DNA of 15,983 nucleotides from Chromatiales bacterium (GTDB taxonomy: Bacteria > Pseudomonadota > Gammaproteobacteria > Chromatiales > Chromatiaceae), in the NCBI GenBank assembly GCA_022360595.1, contig JAKSCN010000162.1:1-15983 (forward strand), written 5' to 3'. Of this stretch, positions 1-6,584 are shown piece by piece. The position numbers were made by a program, and so were the translations under genes. Numbering within the stretch: position 1 is the stretch's first letter; every line of letters starts with the position of its first letter. The notes under the pieces were generated by a model. That model was not told the DNA's origin. It saw only the letters and a list, made by a program, of their open reading frames with translations, and did not search any database.

Positions 1-90
1 AAATCCGTGGACAGCGAAACCACCGCTGCCGCGGTGGAGCTGAAGGTGCTCATCGAGCAAATGCGCGAGCAGATCCAGAATATCGAGTAA
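1..90 (+). CDS. yicC: YicC/YloC-family protein, C-terminal end (partial)
   Basis: An open frame runs in from the left edge and stops with TAA at 88-90, giving 29 residues that end in LKVLIEQMREQIQNIE. This is the characteristic, highly conserved tail of YicC/YloC proteins, a widely conserved bacterial family reported to act as an endoribonuclease. Only the tail is visible, so nothing can be said about the catalytic part. The stop codon is intact. The next gene is a tyrosine integrase in the same direction, and the yicC 3' end is a known integration site for mobilizable genomic islands, so this segment probably also contains or borders the attachment core. Identification rests on recall of the family tail, not on a search. 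Confidence 0.8.
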   Translation, partial: KSVDSETTAAAVELKVLIEQMREQIQNIE

Positions 91-91
91 A

Positions 92-106
92 ATCCAGGTA
101 AGTCCA
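92..106 (+). repeat. Pair of TCCA sites spaced 10 bp, just after yicC
   Basis: TCCA occurs at 93-96 and 103-106, exactly one helical turn apart, starting a few bases after the yicC stop codon. The same motif lies inside yicC at 74-77. A 13-bp perfect palindrome, CGTATTTAATACG, follows at 111-123. Together with the four phased ATCCA sites further on, these look like protein-binding sites of an integrase attachment region. The function is inferred from position only. Confidence 0.4.
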
Positions 107-153
107 TAATCGTATTTAATACGTTGTTTTTAAAGAATTAAATTCGAAACTCA

Positions 154-188
154 ATCCATGGAAATCCACTGCCATCCACCACTATCCA
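154..188 (+). repeat. Four ATCCA repeats in 10-bp phase, putative att region sites
   Basis: ATCCA is found at 154-158, 164-168, 174-178 and 184-188, an exact 10-bp period that places every copy on the same face of the helix. The intervening five bases differ, so this is phasing of a short motif rather than a simple tandem repeat. It lies between the yicC end and the integrase gene, where integrase or excisionase arm sites are expected. A mirror set (TGGAC, 10-bp period) lies downstream of the integrase. Confidence 0.5.
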
Positions 189-196
189 GACAAAAG

Positions 197-220
197 TGGT
201 GGGCAAAATGGTGGGCAAAA
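197..220 (+). repeat. Perfect tandem 12-bp repeat TGGTGGGCAAAA
   Basis: Two identical head-to-tail copies of TGGTGGGCAAAA lie at 197-208 and 209-220. The core TGGTGGGCA recurs twice more before the integrase gene, at 261-269 and 338-346. The pattern of one tandem pair plus two isolated direct copies upstream of a P4-type integrase resembles the arm-type binding sites of such integrases. That role is an inference; no homologous site is quoted. Confidence 0.6.
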
Positions 221-260
221 ACGTGACTTTTCCCTCCCTGACACCTATATTGACCTGAAA

Positions 261-272
261 TGGTGGGCAGCC
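261..272 (+). repeat. Third copy of the TGGTGGGCA direct repeat
   Basis: The sequence TGGTGGGCAGCC lies in the same orientation as the tandem pair at 197-220. It shares the nine-base core and has GCC in place of AAA at its end. It is one of four copies between yicC and the integrase gene. Confidence 0.55.
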
Positions 273-337
273 ATCAAGAGACTGCCTGCATACCATTGAT
301 AACAGAGAATTTTTCTCTTTAATCAACAAAAAAAAAG

Positions 338-349
338 TGGTGGGCAGCC
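338..349 (+). repeat. Fourth copy of the TGGTGGGCA direct repeat, next to the integrase start
   Basis: TGGTGGGCAGCC is identical to the copy at 261-272 and lies 33 bases before the integrase start codon, after a run of A residues and a small inverted repeat (AGAGAA at 304-309, TTCTCT at 313-318). Its closeness to the integrase start suggests that binding here could also repress the int promoter. This is an inference. Confidence 0.5.
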
Positions 350-382
350 TGTTTTTATAGGCTCAAACGCCACAAGGTCAAA

Positions 383-1600
383 ATGAGCAAACTCAGCGCC
401 ACTCAGATCAAGTCCCTGGCAAAGCAGGCCCCCAAGAAGCATACCGATGGTGGCGGCCTCTATTTCTGCGTGCGCAAGTCAGGCACGCCCTACTGGATGC
501 TGCGCTACAGCGCCCAAGGCAAGCGCCACGAGATTACCTTGGGCCAATACCCCCAGATGTCCCTGGGTGACGCCCGGGAAGCCGCTGTGCTGACCAAGCA
601 AGGCATCCGAACGGGCACCGACCCAATCCAGGAAAGGGCCAAAGTTGTCCAGCCCGACATCCGCACCGTCAAAGACCTCTTCCAGGACTGGCATGAGACC
701 GATCTGTCCCGGCGCCTGAAACACCCCAACATCCCCAAGCGCATCTACCAGAAAGAAATCCACCCGGTGATCGGCCTCTACCCGATTGCCGACGTCACCC
801 CAAGGGATATCCGGGCAGTCCTGCAGCGCGTTCAGCGCAGCAACCGCCCCACCATCGCCAATGACACCCTGATGTACATGAAGCAGCTGTTTCGTCATGG
901 CATCAAACTGGACCTGTGCCAGAACAACCCGGCCAGTCCCTTCACCGTCAGCGACGCCGGCGGCGTCGAAGCCAGCCGGGAGCGCACCCTGACGCTGGAA
1001 GAAATCGAACATTCCTTTGGGGTCTTCCGGGAGCACATCAGCAGCTTTGGTCGAGACAACTATCGGGCCTGCTGCTTGTTCCTGGTGCTAGGCGTGAGAA
1101 AAAGCGAGCTATGCGAGGCCCGCTGGGAAGAATTCGACCTCGAGGCCGGAATCTGGGATCTCTCCAAAGAGCGCAGCAAGACTGGCGCATCGATCACCAT
1201 CCCTCTGCCAACCCAAGCCATTGAGTGGCTAAAGGTACAGCAAGGCCATGCCTGCGGCTCCCCCTATGTGTTCCCTGCCAGGCGCGCCAGCAAACGCCCC
1301 CACATGGGCCCTGACACCCTGAACCGCGCCATTTCCAAGCTATTTGGCCGAGAGGCTGGCCGGAAGGTGCAGCCACCCAACAAAATGGACGACTTGGAAC
1401 ACTTCACCATCCACGACCTGCGACGCACCTTCCGCAGCCTCGCAGCTGCGGAAGGTGTGCCGAGCCATGTGGCGGAGAGGTGTTTGAATCACAAGCTGAA
1501 GGGGGTTGAGGGGATTTATGATCGGTATGATTATTTTGAGGAGCGAAAAATAGCTCACCAGCGAGTAGCCAACGCCATAGAAGCCTTAATACACCTATGA
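383..1600 (+). CDS. P4-type tyrosine recombinase/integrase
   Basis: A 405-residue site-specific recombinase that would integrate and excise a genomic island or prophage. The N-terminal part (about 1-90, with DGGGLYFCV and ITLGQYPQMSLGDAR) is the DUF4102 arm-binding domain of P4-like integrases. A SAM-like core-binding domain follows (about 95-190), then the catalytic domain. The catalytic residues are all visible: Arg239 (GVRKSEL), Lys266 (SKTG), His344 and Arg347 (HDLRRTF), His370 (LNHK) and Tyr379 (IYDRYDY). Length is normal, so it looks functional. The ATG at 383 follows AAGG at 374-377 by a suitable distance. It lies directly downstream of yicC with repeated short sites on both sides, so yicC is the likely target. 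A weak hairpin (ACACCT 1591-1596, AGGTGT 1606-1611) overlaps its end and may terminate transcription. Confidence 0.93.
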   Translation: MSKLSATQIKSLAKQAPKKHTDGGGLYFCVRKSGTPYWMLRYSAQGKRHEITLGQYPQMSLGDAREAAVLTKQGIRTGTDPIQERAKVVQPDIRTVKDLFQDWHETDLSRRLKHPNIPKRIYQKEIHPVIGLYPIADVTPRDIRAVLQRVQRSNRPTIANDTLMYMKQLFRHGIKLDLCQNNPASPFTVSDAGGVEASRERTLTLEEIEHSFGVFREHISSFGRDNYRACCLFLVLGVRKSELCEARWEEFDLEAGIWDLSKERSKTGASITIPLPTQAIEWLKVQQGHACGSPYVFPARRASKRPHMGPDTLNRAISKLFGREAGRKVQPPNKMDDLEHFTIHDLRRTFRSLAAAEGVPSHVAERCLNHKLKGVEGIYDRYDYFEERKIAHQRVANAIEALIHL

Positions 1601-1897
1601 TGTACAGGTGTGTTTAGGCTGTATTTATTGACTATCGACAACCATAAGCCAAGACCCTGAACTACAACCTATACAAAGAATCGGGATTTTGATGGACTCG
1701 CTTGGACACCTCTGGACAATCAGCAGCCTGCATCACACAACAGCAAATGTGGCCACGAATCGCTGTCCTGCTACCCTGCGCCGCCCAATGGCTTATGCAT
1801 AATCTTTTAACCTGATCCAGCTCCCTAGCGCCACAGGTTGTCGCTTCTGCCTCGGATTCATTTTTGCCAGCCAGGTTGTTTAGTCAATCTATAACCG
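1601..1897. other. Non-coding stretch after the integrase, with three phased TGGAC sites
   Basis: No gene is visible in these roughly 300 bases. TGGAC occurs at 1693-1697, 1703-1707 and 1713-1717, an exact 10-bp period. It is the inverted counterpart of the TCCA sites (period 10) upstream of the integrase. The rest is unremarkable and leads into the truncated AraC remnant. The missing N-terminal half of that regulator would have been located here. Confidence 0.4.
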
Positions 1898-2364
1898 CTC
1901 AAGATACTGGCCGCTTGCGAAAAGATGGCGCCGCTTATACGCAGGGAAATTTGTTGGAGCCTGTTGTGCTCGCCGCTGGGGGGGGGCGGCGGCGTTACAC
2001 CAAATCGGCAGAAAGACAGCGACATCACTCGCATCGGTCGGGTCACGACTTGGATGCATGCGAATTATCAAAAGTCTTTCAAAGTCGGGGAGCTGACCGC
2101 TATGCCGAATATAAGCCCCGCGTTTTTCATCGGCATTTCAAGACCATCAGCCAGCTAACCCAGGTGCAGTTCCAGGAGCGGGTGCGTTTGCAGGAAGCCT
2201 GGCGGCTGCTATTCAGCGAGCAGGACGTGGCCAGCGTTGATTACCTGGTCGGTTATGAAAGCCCGTCCCAGTTCAGCCGCGACTACCACAAGCTTTTTGG
2301 TGCTCCGTCAGATCGAGACAAGGCGATGATGCGGTCTAGTTTGGCGATTGAGAGTGGGGTTTAG
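1898..2364 (+). pseudogene. AraC-family regulator remnant, truncated and frameshifted
   Basis: Pieces in different frames join into the C-terminal half of an AraC regulator of the AraC_N type. Frame 2 gives APLIRREICWSLL, a short frame-3 piece gives AALHQIG just after a run of nine G (1978-1986), frame 2 resumes with DITRIGRVTTWMHANY, and after TTTTT at about 2122-2127 frame 1 gives FHRHFK, QFQERVRLQEAWRLL and VGYESPSQFSRDYHKLFGA. The two helix-turn-helix motifs of the DNA-binding domain are recognisable. At least three indels and the loss of the N-terminal domain make it non-functional. It precedes the hydrolase gene at 2598, which it may once have regulated. Boundaries are approximate at the 5' side; the stop is TAG at 2362-2364. 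Confidence 0.75.
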
Positions 2365-2597
2365 GTGCTCGTAGACATGGAGCTGGCCTACCCCCCTTTG
2401 GGGTACGAAATAAGAGATCTGGGAAGATATTGCATCATGCAGTAAAGCGCAGTGTCGAAAATGTAGTACTGCCTTAATTCATTGGCTAAGCTAATAACCC
2501 CTTCCTTAAATTGCCATCTAATCAGAACAATCCCCGCTTGCTACCGTGAATCCCATAGTCACTGACCAACCTAATGGATTCACAAGAGGGTAAGACC

Positions 2598-3521
2598 ATG
2601 AAAGCTGTGAGCTTCAAGAACCGTAATGTCGATGTGGCCGCCAATCTGTACTTCCCGGAAGGCTTTGATGCGTCCCGGCAGTACCCCACGATTATCTGTG
2701 CGCACCCGATCAGTAGCTGCAAGGAGCAGACCTCCGGTGCGATCTATGCCGCCCGGCTGGCGAAAATGGGGTATGTGACGCTGGCGTTTGATGCGTCCTT
2801 CCAGGGGGAAAGTGGTGGCGAGCCACGTTTTCTGGAAGACCCGGCGACCCGGGTGGAGGACTTCCGCTGTGCGGTGGACTATCTGGTGACCCAGGATTTT
2901 GTGGATGAGAGCCGCATCGGGGTGCTGGGTATTTGTGGCGGTGGCGGTTATGCCGTGCATGCGGCCATGACGGAGCGTCGTATCAAGGCGGTGGGCACCG
3001 TGGTGGCGGCCAACTATGGGCGGCTGATGCGCGAGGGGGATATGTCCCCGAATGCAGCGATCCAGACCCTGGAGGCCATTGGCCAGCAGCGTACCGCCGA
3101 GGCCCGTGGGGCGGAGCCGCTGATCACCGGCTATATTCCCAACTCGAAAGACGAGTGTGAGCAGGCAGGCATTACCGATATTGATGTGGTGGAAGCGGTG
3201 GATTACTACACCACGCCGCGCGGGCAGCAGCCGGGTTCCCCCAACAAGCTGCGTTTCTCAGGGCTGGCACCGGCAGTGGCCTTCGATGCGTTCCATCTGG
3301 CTGAGCATCTGCTGACCCAGCCGCTGCAAGTCATCATCGGCAGCAAGACCGGGGCCTTCGGTTCTCACCGGGATGGCTACGAGCTGTATGGCCGTGCGGC
3401 GTCGAAAAACAAGGATCTGCTGGTGGTCGATGGTGCCAGCCATTATGACCTGTACGATCAGCCGCAAGCGGTGGATCAGGCGTTGGCAAAACTGCAGCAG
3501 TTTTATCAGGATCACTTGTAA
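2598..3521 (+). CDS. Alpha/beta hydrolase, dienelactone hydrolase/YcjY-like
   Basis: A 307-residue cytoplasmic hydrolase of the alpha/beta fold, close in type to E. coli YcjY and the S15-peptidase-like/dienelactone hydrolase group. The nucleophile elbow is GICGGGG with Cys113, as in dienelactone hydrolase, rather than the usual serine. The late GASHYDLYD segment supplies the likely catalytic His282. HPISS at 36-40 probably forms the oxyanion region. No signal peptide is present. The ATG at 2598 is preferred over an in-frame ATG at 2574 because GAGGGT lies just before it and the family begins there. Substrate is unknown. It stands alone between two regulator remnants and ends in a strong terminator. 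A small hairpin, TACCCC/GGGGTA at 2389-2405, lies in its upstream region. Confidence 0.85.
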   Translation: MKAVSFKNRNVDVAANLYFPEGFDASRQYPTIICAHPISSCKEQTSGAIYAARLAKMGYVTLAFDASFQGESGGEPRFLEDPATRVEDFRCAVDYLVTQDFVDESRIGVLGICGGGGYAVHAAMTERRIKAVGTVVAANYGRLMREGDMSPNAAIQTLEAIGQQRTAEARGAEPLITGYIPNSKDECEQAGITDIDVVEAVDYYTTPRGQQPGSPNKLRFSGLAPAVAFDAFHLAEHLLTQPLQVIIGSKTGAFGSHRDGYELYGRAASKNKDLLVVDGASHYDLYDQPQAVDQALAKLQQFYQDHL

Positions 3522-3538
3522 CACATCGCGACAGCATC

Positions 3539-3567
3539 AAGGGCGGCCAGGTTGGTCGCCCTTTTTT
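3539..3567 (+). terminator. Rho-independent terminator after the hydrolase gene
   Basis: A 10-bp stem, AAGGGCGGCC (3539-3548) with GGTCGCCCTT (3554-3563) and one G-T pair, has loop AGGTT and continues into six T at 3562-3567. It lies 18 bases after the hydrolase stop codon. On the opposite strand the stem is not followed by a T run, so it mainly serves the hydrolase and not the convergent LysR gene. Confidence 0.9.
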
Positions 3568-3595
3568 ATATTCGGTCGATTGGTTTCGAGAGCTC

Positions 3596-4481
3596 TCAGG
3601 TAAGGCGCAAGGCATCAACCACCATGGCAAAGGCAGTGGAGGCCTTGCGGCGGCTGGTGTAATAGAGGTGATAGCCGGGAAAGGTGTGGCTATAGCGATC
3701 CAGCACGGAGATCAGGCTGCCGTCGTCCAGTCCCGGCTGGGCCAGGGCTTCTGGAAGGTAGGCCAGGCCCATGCCGTCTTTGGCCGCTTGCAGCACTTGC
3801 AGGATGCTGTTGAATACCAGTTGTCCTTCCGTGTGGGTTTTCACTTCTTTCTTGCGTACCTGAAACAGCCAGGGGAAGACGCCGCCCTGGGTGGGCAGGC
3901 GCAGGTTGATGGCGTTGTGTGCCACCAGGTCCTGGGGTTTTTGCGGTGGCGTGTGTCGGTTGAAGTAGTCCGGTGAGCCCACCACGACCATGCGGATCGG
4001 CGGGCAGATCGGTACTGCAATCATGTCCTTGGCAATCAGTCCGGCGCGGCGTACCCCGGCATCGAATCGTTCCTTGGCAATATCCACCAGTCCATAGTCC
4101 ACGCTTAGTTCCACCTTGATATCCGGGTGGTCACGCAGCAGGGGCTGCAGGGCTGGCCACAGCACGGTGGAGACGGCAAATTCATCGGCGGTGATGCGTA
4201 CGGTGCCGGCGGGTTTGCCCTTGAGCGAGTGCAGCTCCGCCAGCCCGGCGTCGATATCGTCCAGCGCCGGCCCTACCAGTTCCAGCAGCCGGTCGCCGGC
4301 TTCCGTGGTGGTGACGCTGCGGGTGGTGCGGTTGAGCAGCTTCAGGTCCAGCCGCTCCTCCAGGTTACGCAGGGTCTGACTGAGGGGACTGGGACACACC
4401 CAGCCCGGCGGCGGCGCGGGTAAAGCTCTGTTCCCGAGCCACGGCCATAAAGGCGATCAGATCGTTCAGGTTCTCTTTCAT
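3596..4481 (-). pseudogene. LysR-type transcriptional regulator with one frameshift in the HTH region
   Basis: The gene starts at ATG 4481 and reads MKENLNDLIAFMAVAREQSF, RAAAGLGVS, the start of a LysR winged helix-turn-helix. Near 4390-4396 the frame breaks, and the match continues in another frame with PSPLSQTLRNLEERLDLKLL and NRTTRSVTTTEAGDRL. It then runs through the full LysR substrate domain (VRITADEFAV, VDIAKERFDAGVRRAG, GMGLAYLPEAL) to TGA at 3596. The net change is two bases lost or one gained. Joined, it would be about 295 residues, normal for the family. A GTG start at 4399 would give a protein without the first helices of the DNA-binding domain, so it is most likely inactive unless the base call is wrong. 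It is convergent with the hydrolase gene. Confidence 0.8.
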
Positions 4482-4675
4482 GACTAATTAGCTGCGCTAA
4501 TGGCTGATTCGGTATTGATCATGAAAGCATGAAGCGCGGAGGGGTGCCAGATTTAGTGATTCATGCGTGTCACCGACGTCTATCACGGAAAGCAGAATCG
4601 TTCTACGGGCTCACTGAGGAAGCAATCCATGAAGGTGTAATCCACCCATTTTTCATCGCTCGTTTGAGTATAGAG

Positions 4676-4845
4676 TCACTGTAGCAATCGGGCCGGAGGC
4701 ACTCCGCCAATGGCCGAATTGGGCCATCCGTTATTGTATTGCCACCGCCACTGTGTGGTTAATAGCTGGGCATGGGCAACGCAGGTGAACTCGTGGAGAT
4801 CCAGCCACTCGCGCCATGTCGTTCGATTAAATCGTTGTCCCCGTT
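4676..4845 (-). pseudogene. IS3-family transposase, C-terminal remnant
   Basis: Read on the minus strand, about 50 codons ending at TGA 4676-4678 give RFNRT, then TQWRWQYNNGWPNSAIGGVPPA. This matches the end of the DDE integrase-core domain of IS3-type transposases, whose usual form is RFNRTYR...WR..YN..RPHSSLG..PPA. Nothing of the upstream DDE domain remains and no terminal inverted repeat could be identified. The remnant abuts the end of the broken alcohol dehydrogenase at 4857 and the LysR upstream region, so an insertion sequence once landed here and was then lost or deleted. Its left limit near 4845 is approximate. Confidence 0.6.
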
Positions 4846-4856
4846 TCCACAAAACC

Positions 4857-5298
4857 TCAGGCCTGCATCTTCTTCAACAGTGCCTCACACACCGTCTGAT
4901 TCATATAGCGCGGTACCGCATAACTGAAATGCGCTTCCTGCAATGCAGCCCTGGCAATGTCGGGAACATCTTCGCTGCGCAATGCGTCCAGCTTCTCGGG
5001 AATGCCAAGCTCCTGTTTCAGTTCGCGGACACGTTTGATGAATTTTCCTGCCAGCGCTTCATCGGTTTCACCGCCCTGCTCCAGGCCGCTGACGCGGGCC
5101 AGTTCGGCCAGGCGCTCAATGCAGGCGGGGGCGGAATATTCGAGTACGTGAGGCAGCACAATGGCATTCGCCAGGCCATGGGGCGTGTGATAGTGGGCGC
5201 CGAAGTTGTGGGCAATGCCGTGGGCGTAGCCAAGACCGGCGCGGTGAGAAGCTGGCCTTTACTACCTTGCTTTTACTTTTTGTCGTTACCGCATTCAT
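4857..5298 (-). pseudogene. Iron-containing alcohol dehydrogenase, internally deleted
   Basis: A good ribosome site (AAGGAGG) precedes ATG 5298 and the peptide MNAVTTKSKSKVVKASF. At about 5245 this breaks off and, in another frame, the C-terminal domain of a Fe-type alcohol dehydrogenase follows: GLGYAHGIAHNFGAHYH, TPHGLANAIVLPHVLEY, continuing to KKMQA and TGA at 4857. Family members have about 380-390 residues; only about 17 from the start and about 127 from the end remain, with a frame change at the join. Two of the expected metal-ligand histidines (AH and PHG) survive; the upstream Asp and His ligands and the nucleotide domain are gone. It follows the thiolase on the same strand and was probably the last gene of that operon, oxidising an alcohol feeding beta-oxidation. 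That the N-terminal peptide belongs to the same gene is an inference. Confidence 0.75.
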
Positions 5299-5312
5299 CC
5301 CGGACCTCCTTA

Positions 5313-5353
5313 ACAGGGAAGCCGGCCTGCGAACCGGCAGGCCGGCACCCTGT
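5313..5353 (-). other. Strong GC-rich hairpin between thiolase and broken alcohol dehydrogenase
   Basis: A perfect 10-bp stem GCCGGCCTGC (5321-5330) / GCAGGCCGGC (5337-5346) has loop GAACCG. It is extended, after a small bulge, by ACAGGG (5313-5318) / CCCTGT (5348-5353). No T run follows on either strand, so it is not a standard intrinsic terminator. It may partly end transcription after the thiolase or protect the 3' end of the operon mRNA. Confidence 0.6.
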
Positions 5354-5379
5354 ATGTGACAGTTCAGTCTTTACGGTAC

Positions 5380-6561
5380 TCAGTCATTGCGATACATGGT
5401 TACCACACAGGCACCACCCAGACCGAGGTTATGCTGCAAGGCCACCCGTGCACCGTCTACCTGACGCTTGTCCGCCTGACCGCGCAACTGCCACACCAGC
5501 TCAGTACATTGCGCCAGCCCGGTGGCGCCCAACGGATGGCCCTTGGACAGCAGGCCACCGGATGGATTGGTCACATACTTGCCGCCATAGGTGTTGTCAC
5601 CATCCCAGATGAATTGCTCCGCACCGCCTTCCGGGCACAGACCCAGGCCTTCATAAGTGAGCAGCTCATTGGCGGTAAAACAGTCATGCAACTCGACCAC
5701 ATTGATGTCTTGCGGACCAATGCCGGCCTGCTCGTACACACTCTCTGCAGCCGCGCGTGTCATGTCGTAGCCGACCATCTTGATCATGGATTTTTCGTCA
5801 AAGCTGCTGGCGAAATCCGTGGTCATGGCCTGGGCGGCGATATACACCGGATTCTCAATGCCATGCTTTTTCGCGAACTCGTCCGAGCACAGGATCGCCG
5901 CACCGGCACCACAGGTGGGAGGACAGCACTGGAAGCGGGTGAGCGGATCAAACACCTCGTCGGACGCCATGATTTCTTCCAGCGACAGCACCTGGTTGAA
6001 CAGCGCGTAGGGGTTGTTGCCGGCATGGCGGCGCGCCTTCTCGGCGATCTTGCCGAAGGTTTCCCGTTTGGTGCCGTGCTGCCACCGGTACTCGCGGCCC
6101 GCGCCACCGAACATCTGTGCCGCCGGCGGCGCCTGGTTGAAACCCTGCGCATCCATCATCACCTGCGCATGCTGACTCATGGGGTTTTCGCGATCATTGA
6201 ACTTGGAGCCCAGCGCCCCGCGTTCCATTTTCTCGAAACCGAGCGCAATCACACATTCGGCCAAGCCGCCCTCGATGGCCTGGCGGGCCAGGAACAGGGC
6301 CGACGACCCGGTGGAGCAGTTGTTGTTCACATTGACCACAGGAATACCGGTCAATCCCAGCTCATACACGGCGCGCTGACCACAAGTGGAATCGCCGTAG
6401 ACATAACCGCAGAACGCCTGCTCCACATCGCTGTACTGGATGCCGGCATCCTTCATGGCGGCGAGGCCTGCAGCCTTTGCCATCACATGGTAATCATCGC
6501 TGGCACCGGGCTTGGCAAACTTGGTCATCCCGACACCGATTACATTCACTCTACGTTTCAT
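5380..6561 (-). CDS. SCP-x-like thiolase (lipid-transfer protein/acetyl-CoA C-acyltransferase)
   Basis: A 393-residue thiolase-fold protein of the SCP-x/lipid-transfer class, expected to cleave 3-ketoacyl-CoA with CoA in the last step of beta-oxidation. Visible features are the opening VNVIGVGMTKF; the nucleophile Cys82 in NVNNNCSTGSSALF; HDCF at 292-295; GHPLGATG with His342; and Cys385 in GLGGACVV. The HDCF rather than NEAF box is typical of the SCP-x type, as opposed to FadA. Length is normal and no targeting signal is seen. GGAGAAA lies before ATG 6561, and the gap to the upstream multifunctional enzyme gene is only 23 bp, so both are cotranscribed. It lacks its own SCP2 domain; the neighbour carries three. 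The substrate range, whether straight, branched or sterol-derived chains, cannot be read from sequence. Confidence 0.88.
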   Translation of the reverse strand: MKRRVNVIGVGMTKFAKPGASDDYHVMAKAAGLAAMKDAGIQYSDVEQAFCGYVYGDSTCGQRAVYELGLTGIPVVNVNNNCSTGSSALFLARQAIEGGLAECVIALGFEKMERGALGSKFNDRENPMSQHAQVMMDAQGFNQAPPAAQMFGGAGREYRWQHGTKRETFGKIAEKARRHAGNNPYALFNQVLSLEEIMASDEVFDPLTRFQCCPPTCGAGAAILCSDEFAKKHGIENPVYIAAQAMTTDFASSFDEKSMIKMVGYDMTRAAAESVYEQAGIGPQDINVVELHDCFTANELLTYEGLGLCPEGGAEQFIWDGDNTYGGKYVTNPSGGLLSKGHPLGATGLAQCTELVWQLRGQADKRQVDGARVALQHNLGLGGACVVTMYRND

Positions 6562-6584
6562 TGTCGTTTCTCCGAATTCGGGTG

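Noticed and set aside
479..1036. A 185-codon open frame on the minus strand inside the integrase gene
   Set aside because: It is the antisense of a clearly conserved integrase with all catalytic residues, has no recognisable domain and is a normal by-product of GC-rich coding sequence.
2389..2405. TACCCC/GGGGTA hairpin considered as an intrinsic terminator
   Set aside because: The stem is only six base pairs and no T run follows on either strand.
4710..5612. A 300-codon plus-strand frame over the IS3 and alcohol dehydrogenase remnants
   Set aside because: The minus strand carries clear conserved protein fragments here, and this frame has no recognisable domain.
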